DNA of 64,000 nt from Arthrobacter sp. SW1 (GTDB lineage Bacteria > Actinomycetota > Actinomycetes > Actinomycetales > Micrococcaceae). A program made the position numbers and the translations under genes. This document shows, piece by piece, positions 26,616-37,864 of this stretch. A model generated the notes under the pieces. The model saw only the letters and a list, made by a program, of their open reading frames with translations, ran no database searches and was not told where the DNA came from. Numbering within the stretch: the first letter of the stretch is position 1; every line of letters begins with the position of its first letter. The stretch covers positions 1-64,000 of the forward strand of contig NZ_MJLT01000005.1 in the NCBI RefSeq assembly GCF_001766675.1, given 5' to 3'.

Positions 26616-27896
26616 CTACAGGACCGGGAGCACCTCGAGGCCGCCCAGGTACTTCTGGAGCGCCTTGGGAACGTTGACCGAACCGTCCGGGTTCTGGTGG
26701 TGTTCCAGGATGGCCACGATCCAGCGGGTGGTGGCCAGGGTGCCGTTCAGCGTGGCCACGGAGCGGGTGCCCTTCGGGGTACCGTCCTCGGCGAAGGCGC
26801 GTTCGCGGACGTTGAGGCGGCGGGCCTGGAAGGTGGTGCAGTTCGAGGTGGAGGTGAGCTCGCGGTAGGCCTGCTGCGTGGGAACCCAGGCTTCGCAGTC
26901 AAACTTGCGGGCCGCGGACATGCCCAGGTCACCGGCGGCGGTGTCGATCACCCGGTAGGGCAGCTCGCACTTGGCCAGCATTTCCTCTTCCCAGGCGAGC
27001 AGGCGTGCGTGCTCGGCCTCGGCCTCTTCCACCGTGGTGTAGATGAACATTTCCACCTTGTTGAACTGGTGGACGCGGATGATGCCGCGGGTGTCCTTGC
27101 CGTGCGAGCCGGCTTCGCGGCGGTAGCAGGAGCTCTGGCCGGCGTAGCGGATGGGGCCTGCGGACAGGTCCAGGATCTCGTCGGCGTGGTACCCGGCCAG
27201 GGCCACCTCCGAGGTGCCCACAAGGTAAAGGTCGTCTTCGGCGAGGCGGTAGATCTCGGCGTCGTGCTTCACGTCGAAACCGGTGCCCTGCATGGTCTCC
27301 GGACGCACCAGGGTGGGCGTGATCATGGGGATGAAGCCGGCCTCGATGGCCTGGTCCATGGCCATCTGCAGCAGCGCCATCTCCAGGCGGGCACCCACGC
27401 CGCGCAGGAAGTAGAAGCGCGCGCCGGACACCTTGGCGCCGCGTTCCATGTCGATCGCGCCGATCAGTTCGCCGATTTCCAGGTGGTCCTTCGGCTCGAA
27501 GTCGGTGAATTCGCGGGGCGTGCCGACAGTCTTGACCACCACGTAGTCATCCTCGCCGCCTTCGGGAACGCCGTCGATCACGAGGTTGGGGATGATGCGC
27601 AGCAGTTCGTCGTGCTTGGCCTGCGCGGCGTCGGCATCAGCGGAGGCTGCCTTGACGGAGTTGGCCAGTTCCTTGACCTCGGCCAGCAGGGCCTGCTTCT
27701 CTTCGCCCTTGGCTTGGGCCACCTTCTTGCCGAAGGCGTTCTGCTCTGCGCGGAGGGTCTCAAAGTGGATCAGCGCGGCGCGGCGTTCGGCGTCGGCGGA
27801 GATGATCGCATCCACCAGGGACTCGTCGGCACCGCGGGCGCGCTGGCTGGCACGGAACTTGTCCGGGTTTTCGCTGAGGTCTTTTACGTCGATCAC
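26616..27896 (-). CDS. serS: seryl-tRNA synthetase
   Basis: Charges tRNA-Ser. The 426-residue length is typical. The N-terminal coiled-coil arm spans about 30-100 (Ala/Lys/Glu-rich), followed by class II motif 1 ([12 protein letters not shown]), motif 2 ([21 protein letters not shown]) and motif 3 ([18 protein letters not shown]). The GTG start at 27896 gives the standard [14 protein letters not shown] beginning; the frame stays open upstream but that part is non-coding in character. It is divergent from the diacylglycerol kinase gene, 75 bases apart. Confidence 0.97.
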   Translation of the reverse strand: MIDVKDLSENPDKFRASQRARGADESLVDAIISADAERRAALIHFETLRAEQNAFGKKVAQAKGEEKQALLAEVKELANSVKAASADADAAQAKHDELLRIIPNLVIDGVPEGGEDDYVVVKTVGTPREFTDFEPKDHLEIGELIGAIDMERGAKVSGARFYFLRGVGARLEMALLQMAMDQAIEAGFIPMITPTLVRPETMQGTGFDVKHDAEIYRLAEDDLYLVGTSEVALAGYHADEILDLSAGPIRYAGQSSCYRREAGSHGKDTRGIIRVHQFNKVEMFIYTTVEEAEAEHARLLAWEEEMLAKCELPYRVIDTAAGDLGMSAARKFDCEAWVPTQQAYRELTSTSNCTTFQARRLNVRERAFAEDGTPKGTRSVATLNGTLATTRWIVAILEHHQNPDGSVNVPKALQKYLGGLEVLPVL

Positions 27897-27971
27897 CTGA
27901 CAAGGGTATCGAATCGCACGGGCCCTCCGCGGTCCGGGAAGCGCGGTGCGCCGGGATAATCTTGGAGGACC

Positions 27972-29021
27972 ATGAGCGACTGGATCCTTTACGCGGTTCT
28001 CGCTGGGGGCATGGTGGTCTTTCTTGTCTCCAGCTGGTGGGGCGTGCGCCGCCTCAAAGCCAAGCACAGCCGGAGCGCCGTCCGCGGCGACTCGCACAAG
28101 CCGCTGCCCGGGGAACAAAAAGTGGCGGTGATCCTGAATCCCGTGAAAGCCCGCTCGGAAGAGGCCCGCCGTGAGATCCGGGAGGCCTGCCAGCTGGCCG
28201 GCTGGGACGAACCCGTCTTCTTCGATACGACGGCGGAGGATCCCGGCCATGCGCAATCGCGCGCGGCCCTGGACTGGGGAGCCGACGTCGTCCTCGCGGG
28301 CGGCGGCGACGGTACCGTGCGCGTCGTGGCCGAGGCCCTCGCGGGAACCGATACGGCCATGGGCCTGGTTCCGCTGGGCACCGGCAACCTCCTGGCCCGC
28401 AACATCGAGCTGGACGTCAACGACCTCCGCGGCAGCATCCACACTGCCCTGTTCGGCCACCAGCGCTACATCGATACCGCACGGATGGCCATCGCCAACA
28501 GCCGCACCGGCGAATCATCCGAGCACGTTTTCCTGGTGATCGCGGGCATGGGCCTGGACGCCGAGGTAGTGGGCGACACCAACGCGGAGCTCAAGAAGGC
28601 GGTGGGCTGGCTGGCCTACACCGAGGCAGGGGTGCGGCACCTGCCCGGCCGGCGGAAGCGCGTCAGCATCTCGCTGGACGGCGAACCGGAACAGGCACGC
28701 AAGATCCGCAGCGTGCTCTTCGCCAATTGCGGGCTGATCCCGGGCGGCATCGACTTCATCCCGGAGGCGATGATCGACGACGGCATGCTGGACGTGGTGG
28801 TCATGAGCCCGCGCAGCGCCATCGGCTGGCTGGCGATGTACGCCAAGGTGCTCTTCAAGCACAACAGGAACCTGCCGGTGATGAACTTCTACCGTTCAGG
28901 CAAGGTGGTGATCCGCAGCAGCGAACCGATGGCCACACAACTCGACGGCGACCCCGCCGGCGAGGCGACGGAAGTCACCGTCCAGGTGGACGCGCGGTCA
29001 TTGCTGGTGCGGGTCCGATAA
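27972..29021 (+). CDS. diacylglycerol/sphingosine kinase-family lipid kinase
   Basis: A 349-residue protein with one N-terminal membrane helix (about 4-23) and a DAGK catalytic domain: VILNPVKA (about 52-59), the [14 protein letters not shown] nucleotide-binding motif (about 112-125), [11 protein letters not shown], and the C-terminal QLDGDPAGE lobe. Family members phosphorylate diacylglycerol or related lipids and feed phospholipid recycling; the substrate is not determined here. It ends 6 bases from a convergent small gene. Confidence 0.9.
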   Translation: MSDWILYAVLAGGMVVFLVSSWWGVRRLKAKHSRSAVRGDSHKPLPGEQKVAVILNPVKARSEEARREIREACQLAGWDEPVFFDTTAEDPGHAQSRAALDWGADVVLAGGGDGTVRVVAEALAGTDTAMGLVPLGTGNLLARNIELDVNDLRGSIHTALFGHQRYIDTARMAIANSRTGESSEHVFLVIAGMGLDAEVVGDTNAELKKAVGWLAYTEAGVRHLPGRRKRVSISLDGEPEQARKIRSVLFANCGLIPGGIDFIPEAMIDDGMLDVVVMSPRSAIGWLAMYAKVLFKHNRNLPVMNFYRSGKVVIRSSEPMATQLDGDPAGEATEVTVQVDARSLLVRVR

Positions 29022-29027
29022 CGACGC

Positions 29028-29237
29028 TTAGCTCGCGTCCTTTTCCTCGTTCGCTTCGGCTGCGGCCTTTGCGGCGGCGCGGGCCTCGGACTGCTCCCGG
29101 ATCATGGCCTGCTCCTCTTCGAAGCGCAGGCGGTCGGCGCGGTCGGCGTCGTCTCCGTCCCAGTCCTGGTTTTCCGTTGTCGGCTTGGGATTGACGATCA
29201 TTCCCTGGCCGCCGGTATCGATGTTTTTATCTGTCAT
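29028..29237 (-). CDS. small acidic hypothetical protein
   Basis: A 69-residue, highly charged protein with a central Glu/Arg-rich helix (LRFEEEQAMIREQSEARAAA) and an Ala/Lys/Glu tail. It has no membrane segment or recognised domain. A strong GGAGGAAG site 6 bases before the ATG supports translation. Function unknown; probably a small helical cytosolic protein. Confidence 0.65.
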   Translation of the reverse strand: MTDKNIDTGGQGMIVNPKPTTENQDWDGDDADRADRLRFEEEQAMIREQSEARAAAKAAAEANEEKDAS

Positions 29238-29302
29238 GGCCCGCTTCCTCCATCCGAGGCATGGTCCATCCGCTCTGGATCAAGTAAGCATACGCACTGT
29301 TT

Positions 29303-30253
29303 TTACCCGGCGGTAGGGGCACCCTCCAGGATGCCGTTCACCCAGGCATGGGCGGCGGTGAAGGCAGCATCCGAGGTGTGCGGGGCAACCGGCGTCCTGG
29401 CTTCGTCGGCCCTCGCGTAGGAGCCGAGGAAGCGGGTTGCCGGGCTGATCCGGTGGAGGCCGGCGAGGGCATCGGCCACGCGGGCATCCTCGGCGTGGCC
29501 GTCGGCGTCGATGCTGAAGAAGTAGTGGCCCAGGTACTGGCCGGTGGGGCGGGACTCGATGCGGCTGAGGTTCACTCCGCGGGAGGCGAACTGGTCCAGG
29601 ATTTCCATCAGTGCGCCGGGCCGGTCCTCGGGAAGCGGCACCACCACGGTGGTCTTGTCCGCGCCGGTGCGGGGCGTGAGCGGGCCCGGCCGGCTGACGA
29701 GCACGAAGCGGGTCACCGCTCCGGGATTGTCGCCGATGTTCTCCGCCAGGATGTCCAACCCCGGGCGCTCGGCGGCCACGAGCGGCGCGCAGATCGCAGC
29801 GTCGTAGTGCGGCTCGTCGTCGAGGAGCCCGACGGCGGCGGCCGCCGTCGAGGATCCCGGAACGTATTCTGCACTGGGAATGTTTTCCTCGACCCAGAGC
29901 CGGCACTGCGCCCAGGCATGGCCGTGGGTGGAGATGCGGCGGATGTCCTCGATGCGGACGCCCGGCCGCGCCACGAGCACGAAGGTAATGGGGACCAGGG
30001 CTTCCCTGATGATCCGCAGCTCGGCACCGGTGGCGATGGCGTCGAGCGTGGCCGTCACGCCGCCTTCCACGGAGTTCTCGATCGGCACCATGGCGGCATC
30101 CGCCTCGCCCTGCCGTACGCGCTCCAACGCGGTGTTGACGCTGGAGCACGGGATCCGGATGGCCTCGGCAGCGCCGGGAACCTGCAGCAGGGCGGCCTCG
30201 GTGAAGGTGCCCTCCGGGCCCAGGAAGGTGTAGCGCAGGGCGGATGCCGGCAT
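29303..30253 (-). CDS. pheA: prephenate dehydratase
   Basis: Converts prephenate to phenylpyruvate in phenylalanine synthesis. The 316-residue protein has GPEGTFTEAAL (about 12-22), the VPIENSVEGGV motif (about 55-65), the VTRFVLV signature (the TRF motif), then a C-terminal ACT domain with GALMEILDQFASRGVNLSRIESRP elements that bind phenylalanine for feedback control. It is a stand-alone dehydratase without a chorismate mutase domain. The rhodanese gene starts upstream on the same strand, with 34 bases between them. Confidence 0.95.
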   Translation of the reverse strand: MPASALRYTFLGPEGTFTEAALLQVPGAAEAIRIPCSSVNTALERVRQGEADAAMVPIENSVEGGVTATLDAIATGAELRIIREALVPITFVLVARPGVRIEDIRRISTHGHAWAQCRLWVEENIPSAEYVPGSSTAAAAVGLLDDEPHYDAAICAPLVAAERPGLDILAENIGDNPGAVTRFVLVSRPGPLTPRTGADKTTVVVPLPEDRPGALMEILDQFASRGVNLSRIESRPTGQYLGHYFFSIDADGHAEDARVADALAGLHRISPATRFLGSYARADEARTPVAPHTSDAAFTAAHAWVNGILEGAPTAG

Positions 30254-30287
30254 TGAATATTCCTTAACAGCTATATCTTGGGGAAGG

Positions 30288-30614
30288 CTAGAGGACCACG
30301 GGCTTCAGGCCGTTGTCCGAAACAATCGGACGCCCGGCTTCGAACCACATGTCCATGCCGCCGGCGACATTGGTGGCGGTGTAGCCCTGGCCCACCAGCC
30401 ACTGGGCGGCCCGCATCGAGCGGCCCCCGGTGCGGCAGATGATGAAGAGGTCCTCGTCGGCGTCGAGTTCATCCAGGCGCTCGGGCAGCTGGTCCAACGG
30501 AATGTGCCGCGCTCCGGCAACGTGGCCGGCGGCCCACTCGTATTCCTCGCGGACATCCAGGATGCTGGCGCCTTCCGGGACCTCGCTGGCCGGAACTGTT
30601 TCGAAATCGCTCAT
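30288..30614 (-). CDS. single-domain rhodanese-like sulfurtransferase
   Basis: A 108-residue rhodanese domain of GlpE/PspE type. The active-site loop IICRTGGRSMRAA holds Cys at about residue 67, and ILDVREEYEWAAGHVAGARHIPL is the CH2A-like N-terminal motif. It probably handles persulfide or thiosulfate sulfur. The ATG at 30614 is preferred because the rhodanese fold begins there. The same frame is open to 30740 without coding character. Confidence 0.88.
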   Translation of the reverse strand: MSDFETVPASEVPEGASILDVREEYEWAAGHVAGARHIPLDQLPERLDELDADEDLFIICRTGGRSMRAAQWLVGQGYTATNVAGGMDMWFEAGRPIVSDNGLKPVVL

Positions 30615-30765
30615 GGTGTTTACTCCTCGTTGGCTCCTTCCCAGCTTACGGCGCGGAGGCAGCGCCCTGCCGCCGTGAAATACCAGGACCCCTGGCGGAA
30701 ACACGCGTGCAACAACAGCGGGGTGTACTGGCTCCTGCAAGAGTCTCTACCCCAGAGGAGAAAGC

Positions 30766-31014
30766 GTGAACCTGCCGAACACCTCCGGCACGCAGCAGCC
30801 GTCCCACCCTGTCCAGCACCGGATCCTCGCCTACCTGGAACGCCATGGGGCCAGCCGGGTGGCAACGATCAGCAACGGCCTGGGAATCTCGCGCGACAGC
30901 ACCCAGTACCACTTGAAGAAACTCGAAGTATTCACGATCGTGCGCTCAAACATCCCCCTGGAGGCCCGGCAGCGCCGCACGCCCTACTACTCGCTGAACA
31001 CTGCTACACACTGA
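30766..31014 (+). CDS. small winged-helix DNA-binding protein
   Basis: An 82-residue protein that is almost entirely a winged helix: HRILAYLERHGASRVATISNGLGISRDSTQYHLKKLE with a following hairpin (SNIPLEARQRRTPYYSLN). The GISRDSTQYHLKKLE helix resembles ArsR/TrmB-type recognition helices. It lacks a ligand-binding domain. The GTG start has a good GAGGAG site. Its target is unknown; it lies between rhodanese (divergent) and peptidase E. Confidence 0.75.
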   Translation: MNLPNTSGTQQPSHPVQHRILAYLERHGASRVATISNGLGISRDSTQYHLKKLEVFTIVRSNIPLEARQRRTPYYSLNTATH

Positions 31015-31079
31015 ACACCGCGCGGCGTTAGGGTGGGCGGCAGGAACACGCCAGCAAACCAACGCGAGGAGGCCCGCCC

Positions 31080-31808
31080 ATGCCCGCCGGAGAACCGACC
31101 ATCCTGGCCACCTCCGGCGGCTACAAGTCGGGGCAGCGCACCCGGCTGGAGTTCGACGCCCTGGTGCATTACGCCGTCGAGCTTTCCGGGGTGAGCGGCC
31201 GGGCGCCGCGGATCGCGCATCTCGGCACGGCGTCCGGGGACCAGCGCTGGTTCGCCGCGGAGATGGACCAGGCCGCCCGGATCGCCGGATTCGACCTCAG
31301 CCACCTGAACCTTTTCACCATGCCCAGCCAGGCGGACCCCGAGGCGTACCTGATGGAGCAGGACGTGGTGTGGGTGCACGGCGGGTCCGTGGTGAACCTG
31401 CTGGCAGTGTGGCGCGCCCATGGGCTGGACGAGGTCCTCCGGAGAGTGTGGGCTGCCGGGGTGGTCCTGGCCGGCGTTTCGGCCGGGTCCATCTGCTGGT
31501 TCCAGGGCGGCGCCACCGACTCTTTCGGACCCGAACTGCGGCCCGTCACCAACGGCCTGGGCCTGCTCCCCTACGCCAACGGCGTCCATTTCGACTCCGA
31601 ACCCGGCCGCCGGCCGCTGATCCACGAGCTGGTGTCCGGCGGCGTGCTGGGCGAGACGCACTGCACCGACGACGGCGTGGGCCTGGTGTACCGCGGCACG
31701 GAACTGGTGGAAGTGGTGGCCGAAGTCCGGGAGCGGGCGGCGTACCGGGTCACCGTCGCGGGCGGAACCGCGGTGGAAGAACGTTTGGAGCCGCGCTTCC
31801 TTGGCTGA
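31080..31808 (+). CDS. peptidase E-like (S51) / class I glutamine-amidotransferase-fold hydrolase
   Basis: A 242-residue protein of the S51 family. The nucleophile elbow is GVSAGSICWF (Ser in GxSAG, about residue 138), preceded by VWVHGGSVVNLL and followed by GLGLLPYANGVHFDSE with a probable catalytic His. Family members cleave N-terminal aspartyl dipeptides or cyanophycin-derived peptides; the substrate is not certain here. It overlaps the amidase gene by 8 bases, suggesting a joint role in amide or peptide breakdown. Confidence 0.85.
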   Translation: MPAGEPTILATSGGYKSGQRTRLEFDALVHYAVELSGVSGRAPRIAHLGTASGDQRWFAAEMDQAARIAGFDLSHLNLFTMPSQADPEAYLMEQDVVWVHGGSVVNLLAVWRAHGLDEVLRRVWAAGVVLAGVSAGSICWFQGGATDSFGPELRPVTNGLGLLPYANGVHFDSEPGRRPLIHELVSGGVLGETHCTDDGVGLVYRGTELVEVVAEVRERAAYRVTVAGGTAVEERLEPRFLG

Positions 31809-33225
31809 GATGCACCTGCTCAGCGCCGTGTCCCTGCGGGACGCCCTGGCTGCCGGCGAGTTGTCGGCCCGGGATACGGCCACCTGTTTCCTGTCCCGGA
31901 TCGCCGCCCGCAACCATGTGCTGGGCGCCTTCGTCACTGTCACGGCTGAACAGGCCCTGCTCGACGCCGGGGCTGCGGACGCGCTGCACGCCCGGCTGCG
32001 GCGGGAGGGCCGGATGGCGGAGCTGCCGCCGCTGCATGGGATGCCGCTGGGGTTCAAGGACCTGACGGATGTGGCCGGCGTGGTGACCACGCATGGCAGC
32101 GCGGCATTGGACCATAAGCCGGCCCCCGCGGACGGTGCCCTGGCCTCCGCACTCAAGAGTGCGGGGGCAATATCGCTGGGCAAAACGCAGGTTCCCGAAT
32201 TCGGCCTGACGGCGTACAGCGAGAACCGGATCGCGCCGCCGTCGCGCAATCCGCACTCACCGGGACGCAGCTCCGGCGGCTCCTCCGGCGGGAGCGCGGC
32301 GGCGGTGGCCGCCGGGTTCCTGCCGTTCGCACCGGGCAGCGACGGCGGCGGGTCCATCCGCATTCCGGCGGCGGCCTGCGGGATCCTCGGCCTGAAGCCG
32401 GGCCGTGGTCTGGTGCCGGCCGGTGAAAGCCCGGGGGACGCCGCACGGCTGGTGGTGGCCGGGCCGTTGGCCCGGAACGCCGCGGACGCCGCACTCATGC
32501 TGGACGCACTGGTGCCACCCGAATCACGGCCCGACGGCGGCTACCTCGCCGGTGCAGGAAAGGCACCGCCGCGGCTGCGGATCGGAGTGAGCCTGGACAG
32601 CCCGTGGAGCGGCGTCTTCCCCTTCGAAACCGAACCGGAGGTGCTCGATTCCCTCAACCGCGGCATCGCGCTGCTTGAAGAAGCCGGCCACACCGTGGGC
32701 GGGGCTGACATCCGCTACGACAACCGCTACCCGGACGCCTTCACCACGGCCTGGACCGCCGGCGTCGGGAGCGCCCGGATCCTGCCGCAGCGGGAAGCGC
32801 TCCTGACCCCGCTCACCCGGACGTTCCGGAAGCGGGCGCAGCAGCGAAGCCCGCGGAAGGTGGCCGAGGCCGTGGGGTTCCTGCGGCAGTTCAGCCAGGA
32901 CACCGTCGCGCAGTACGCGCAGTGGGACGTCATCCTGACTCCGGCGCTGGCGCAGACGGCGCGGCCCCTAGGCTGGTTCAGCGGCTCCGGCAACCGCTGG
33001 GAAGCGGATCCCGACGAGGACTACCGCAGGCAGTGCGAATTCGCGCCATGGTCTTCGATGGTGAACGTGTGCGGGCTTCCCGCGGTGAGCATTCCCCTGC
33101 CGCCCGTGGAGGGCGGCCTGCCGACGGGGATCCAGCTGATCGGGCAGGCGGGGTCGGAGCTGCTCTTGCTGCAGCTCGCGGCGCAGTTCGAGCGACTGCG
33201 CGGGACGGAAATCCAGCCGCTATAA
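31801..33225 (+). CDS. amidase (amidase-signature family)
   Basis: A 474-residue amidase. The catalytic Lys lies in MPLGFKDLTD (Lys86), and the Gly/Ser-rich signature GRSSGGSSGGSAAAVAAG (about 157-174) is followed by GSDGGGSIRIPAAACGI. The GatA-like fold is complete, with the C-terminal NVCGLPAVSIPLP block. It hydrolyses an amide of unknown identity. No gatB or gatC is adjacent, so it is not the tRNA amidotransferase. The TTG at 31801 or the ATG at 31810 may be the start. Confidence 0.88.
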   Translation: MAEMHLLSAVSLRDALAAGELSARDTATCFLSRIAARNHVLGAFVTVTAEQALLDAGAADALHARLRREGRMAELPPLHGMPLGFKDLTDVAGVVTTHGSAALDHKPAPADGALASALKSAGAISLGKTQVPEFGLTAYSENRIAPPSRNPHSPGRSSGGSSGGSAAAVAAGFLPFAPGSDGGGSIRIPAAACGILGLKPGRGLVPAGESPGDAARLVVAGPLARNAADAALMLDALVPPESRPDGGYLAGAGKAPPRLRIGVSLDSPWSGVFPFETEPEVLDSLNRGIALLEEAGHTVGGADIRYDNRYPDAFTTAWTAGVGSARILPQREALLTPLTRTFRKRAQQRSPRKVAEAVGFLRQFSQDTVAQYAQWDVILTPALAQTARPLGWFSGSGNRWEADPDEDYRRQCEFAPWSSMVNVCGLPAVSIPLPPVEGGLPTGIQLIGQAGSELLLLQLAAQFERLRGTEIQPL

Positions 33226-33319
33226 ATCATCTTTTCGCCGTCCCATAGCAGCTCAAAGCGCCCGCGCCGGGGTGTCCGCGATGTGACATTGACTACCGTT
33301 AAGTGCCAGCATGGTGTAA

Positions 33320-34789
33320 ATGAGCACATCGCAAACGACGGTGTCCCCGGCCAAAACCCCGGGCGACACCTCTTTTTTCGGCCACCCAAAGATGCTGGCC
33401 AGCCTGTTTTCCGTGGAAATGTGGGAGCGTTTCTCCTTCTACGGAATGCAGGGAATCCTCCTCTACTACATGTACTTCACCGCCGAGCAGGGCGGCCTGG
33501 CCATCGACCAGACTCTTGCCGCGGGCCTGGTTGGCGCCTACGGCGGCGGCGTGTACCTGTCCACGATCCTGGGCGCCTGGCTGGCTGACCGCATCTTCGG
33601 CTCCGAACGCGTCCTCTTCGGCTCCGCCATCCTCATCATGGCCGGCCACGTGGCTCTCGCCCTGCTGCCCGGCATCCCCGGCCTGATCGCCGGCCTGGTG
33701 CTCGTGGCCATCGGCTCCGGCGGCCTCAAGGCCAACGCCACCGCGCTGGTGGGCACGCTCTACGACGAAAAGGACGACCGCCGCGATGCCGGCTTCTCCA
33801 TCTTCTACATGGGCGTCAACATCGGCGGCCTCGTGGGCCCGCTGGTAACCGGCTTCCTGCAGGAAAGCCACGGATTCCACTGGGGCTTCGGCGCCGCCGC
33901 AATCGGCATGGCGATCGGCCTGGGCATCTACGCGATCAACCGCAGCAAGCTGCCGCAGGAGGCACACCACGTGCCGAACCCGCTGCCCGCCGCCCAGCGC
34001 GGCCGCTACGGACTGATCTTCCTGGGCATCATCCTGGTGATCATGGTCCTGCTCCTGACCGGCGTGGTGAACGCGGGCAACCTGGCCCGCTCCATGGCCT
34101 ACGCCGCGATCGGCGCCTCGGTGATCTACTTCCTGCTGATCTTCCGCAGCCCCAAGGTCACCTCCACCGAACGCAGCCGCGTACTCGCCTTCATCCCGCT
34201 CTACGTAGCCTCCGCCGCATTCTGGGCCCTGTTCCAGCAGCAGTTCACCTTCATTGCCGTGTACTCGGAGGAGAAGCTGGACCGTAGCCTGTTCGGCTGG
34301 GAAATGCCGGCCGCCTGGGTGCAGTCGATCAACCCGGTGTTCATCATCATCTTCGCCGGCGTGATGGCCGCGCTGTGGACCAAGCTGGGCCACAAGCAGC
34401 CGAGCTCGCCCATGAAGTTCGCCGCGGGCCTCTTCGTGATGGGCCTGGCGTTCCTGGCCTTCATCCCGCTGGCCGGTGAGGGCAAGACCCCGCTGCTGGC
34501 GCTCGTGGGAATCCTGTTCCTGTTCACCCTGGCGGAACTTTTCCTCTCCCCCATCGGCCTGTCCGTGAGCACCAAGCTCGCCCCGCAGGCCTTCCACACG
34601 CAGATGGTGGCGCTGTTCTTCCTGTCCGTCTCCCTGGGTACCACCCTTGCCGGCATCCTGGCGGGCCTGTACAACCCGGAGAACGAGCTGCCCTACTTCA
34701 TCGGCGTGGGCGGCGCCGCGGTCATCCTTGCCGTGGCACTTGCCGCAGGCGCTCCGGCCATCCGGAAGCTGATGGCCGGCGTGCGCTGA
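33320..34789 (+). CDS. proton-dependent oligopeptide transporter (POT/PTR2 family)
   Basis: A 489-residue, 14-helix transporter importing di- and tripeptides with protons. The first helix has the POT signature EMWERFSFYGMQGILLYYM (ExxERFxYYG motif), followed by GAYGGGVYLSTILGAWLADR and FSIFYMGVNIGG, the PTR2 family motif. The C-terminal FLSVSLGTTLAG helix is also typical. It may supply substrates to the peptidase E/amidase pair upstream. A strong hairpin follows. Confidence 0.94.
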   Translation: MSTSQTTVSPAKTPGDTSFFGHPKMLASLFSVEMWERFSFYGMQGILLYYMYFTAEQGGLAIDQTLAAGLVGAYGGGVYLSTILGAWLADRIFGSERVLFGSAILIMAGHVALALLPGIPGLIAGLVLVAIGSGGLKANATALVGTLYDEKDDRRDAGFSIFYMGVNIGGLVGPLVTGFLQESHGFHWGFGAAAIGMAIGLGIYAINRSKLPQEAHHVPNPLPAAQRGRYGLIFLGIILVIMVLLLTGVVNAGNLARSMAYAAIGASVIYFLLIFRSPKVTSTERSRVLAFIPLYVASAAFWALFQQQFTFIAVYSEEKLDRSLFGWEMPAAWVQSINPVFIIIFAGVMAALWTKLGHKQPSSPMKFAAGLFVMGLAFLAFIPLAGEGKTPLLALVGILFLFTLAELFLSPIGLSVSTKLAPQAFHTQMVALFFLSVSLGTTLAGILAGLYNPENELPYFIGVGGAAVILAVALAAGAPAIRKLMAGVR

Positions 34790-34809
34790 TTACTTCAGCC
34801 GCTTAAACC

Positions 34810-34865
34810 ACGACGGCGGCAGGCACCGTGGCGGGGATTCCCGCCCGGGTGCCTGCCGCCGTCGT
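34810..34865. terminator. bidirectional intrinsic terminator
   Basis: An 18-bp perfect stem (34810-34827 with 34848-34865; arms ACGACGGCGGCAGGCACC and its complement) with a 20-base loop lies between the convergent transporter and DUF4190 genes. Short T/A-rich flanks occur on both sides, so it can serve both strands. Confidence 0.9.
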
Positions 34866-34871
34866 CGTTAA

Positions 34872-35408
34872 TCAGTACCTGCTCGCGTCACCGAGCACGG
34901 CGAGGCCGATCAGCAGGAACACCAGCCACAGCACGCCGAAGAGGACGCCCAGGTAGCCCGTGATGAGGCCGGTCAGGGCGAAGCCGCGGCCCGCGGGTTC
35001 CTTCTTCATGCCCATGTGGCCCAGGATCACGGCTGCGATCTGCGGCAGCACGAACATGCCGCCCGAGATCACGCCGACAATGCCGCACACCATGGCCGCG
35101 ATGCTCAGGCCCTTGGGCTCGGCGGGGACGCCATAGTAGGCGGGCTGTCCGTAGGGGTTCGCCGGCTGTTGTCCATAAGGCTGCTGGGGGTAGGGCTGCT
35201 GGCCGTACGGTTGCTGCGCGTAGGGCTGCTGCTGGTAGCCGTCCTGGCCGTAAGCGGGAGCCTGCGGCTGGCCGTATTCCGGCGCGGGCGGAGCCGGCGG
35301 CGCGAAGGACGGCGGCTCGTAAGCGGGCGGCTCAAAACCCTGCGGGCCGGAGGCCGAGGGAGTGTCGTTCCGTGGTGTTTCGTCCGGTTTGGCTGGCTGG
35401 TCGCTCAT
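34872..35408 (-). CDS. DUF4190 membrane protein with Pro/Gln/Tyr-rich N-terminus
   Basis: A 178-residue protein. The N-terminal ~95 residues are low complexity (repeats of QQPYGQQPYPQQ and Pro/Ala/Tyr), probably disordered and cytoplasmic. The C-terminal DUF4190 domain has two helices (about 102-130 and 145-172) with ILGHMGMKKEPAGRGFALTGLITGY between them. This architecture is common in actinobacteria; function unknown. The ATG at 35408 has AAGGGGA before it and is divergent from pgm. Confidence 0.85.
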   Translation of the reverse strand: MSDQPAKPDETPRNDTPSASGPQGFEPPAYEPPSFAPPAPPAPEYGQPQAPAYGQDGYQQQPYAQQPYGQQPYPQQPYGQQPANPYGQPAYYGVPAEPKGLSIAAMVCGIVGVISGGMFVLPQIAAVILGHMGMKKEPAGRGFALTGLITGYLGVLFGVLWLVFLLIGLAVLGDASRY

Positions 35409-35579
35409 GGTTTTCCCCTTGAAAAGTCCTGTTTTGCCCAGCCTACCGCCGCCTGCCGGGAACCCGCCCGGTAAACGGACGGTGAAACCTTCGGGGCCTT
35501 GGCGGGTATCCGGCGTCACAGGGGCCGTTTCGCGGTCACAACACTTCAACGCCATGAAACGGTCTGGCATGCTGGGGCA

Positions 35580-37237
<1,658 letters not shown>

Positions 37238-37241
<4 letters not shown>

Positions 37242-37756
37242 AGCTCCTCCGGGCGCCCCTCGGAAGGAAGGCGCCACAGTTTCAGCACCCGGCGGATCGT
37301 ATGGTTTCCGCCGGGAGCCATGTCAACGAGGGCGACGCGGTCCAGCAGGACGGCGTCGCCCTCGTGCGGCCTGCGGCCGTTATGGTGCGAGATATGCGGG
37401 CGGTAGCCGGCCAGGGTGTGATGCGGGGTGGCGACGTTCCCGCCCAGCTCCGCGACGGCGTCGAACAGTTCCTCATGGAGGCCCTGCAACAGCGGGTGGT
37501 GCTCCACCAGGCTGACCGGAATGGAACCCTGCCGCCCGAAGCGCTCGTCGGCGCCCACGGTGAGTTCCGCGCCCAGGGCGCCCTTGACGGGAGCCGCGGC
37601 GCGCTCCGCCAGGTGATGGACGACGTCGGACGGCGCCTCCGGGGGTGACTCAAGGTCGAAGCGGAGCAGGGTGATGTGCAGCGGCCAGTCGTCGCGGGGA
37701 AAGACGAGCCCCTCCGCCACCTCCTCGGTGAACACCACCATCACCAGCTTCCACAT
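37238..37756 (-). CDS. 2'-5' RNA ligase/phosphodiesterase-like (2H) protein
   Basis: A 172-residue protein of the 2H superfamily with two HxT/S motifs: HITLLRFD (about 27-34) and the C-terminal RPHISHHNG (about 119-127). Such proteins open or form 2',3'-cyclic phosphates in RNA or small nucleotides; the substrate is unknown. It is convergent with pgm, with overlapping stop codons, and no partner gene is adjacent. Confidence 0.82.
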
Positions 37757-37804
37757 AGGGACAGTGTGCCACCGGCGGCTTTGAACTCGCAGTCCTTAAA
37801 CACG

Positions 37805-37842
37805 CAGGCCCGGTGCTGCGCTGCGGGCGCGCACCGGGCCTG
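37805..37842 (-). terminator. hairpin terminator after the nitroreductase gene
   Basis: CAGGCCCGGTGC (37805-37816) pairs perfectly with GCACCGGGCCTG (37831-37842), 23 bases past the minus-strand stop at 37865. No long T-run follows. Confidence 0.65.
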
Positions 37843-37864
37843 GCTGCACTGAGTCCTGTTGTGC

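Noticed and set aside
26616..28460. Extended start for SerRS
   Set aside because: Upstream residues lie opposite the diacylglycerol kinase gene and do not resemble the family; the GTG at 27896 gives the normal length.
31801..33225. Amidase as GatA subunit of the tRNA amidotransferase
   Set aside because: No gatB or gatC beside it, and it is linked to peptidase E; a general amidase is more likely.
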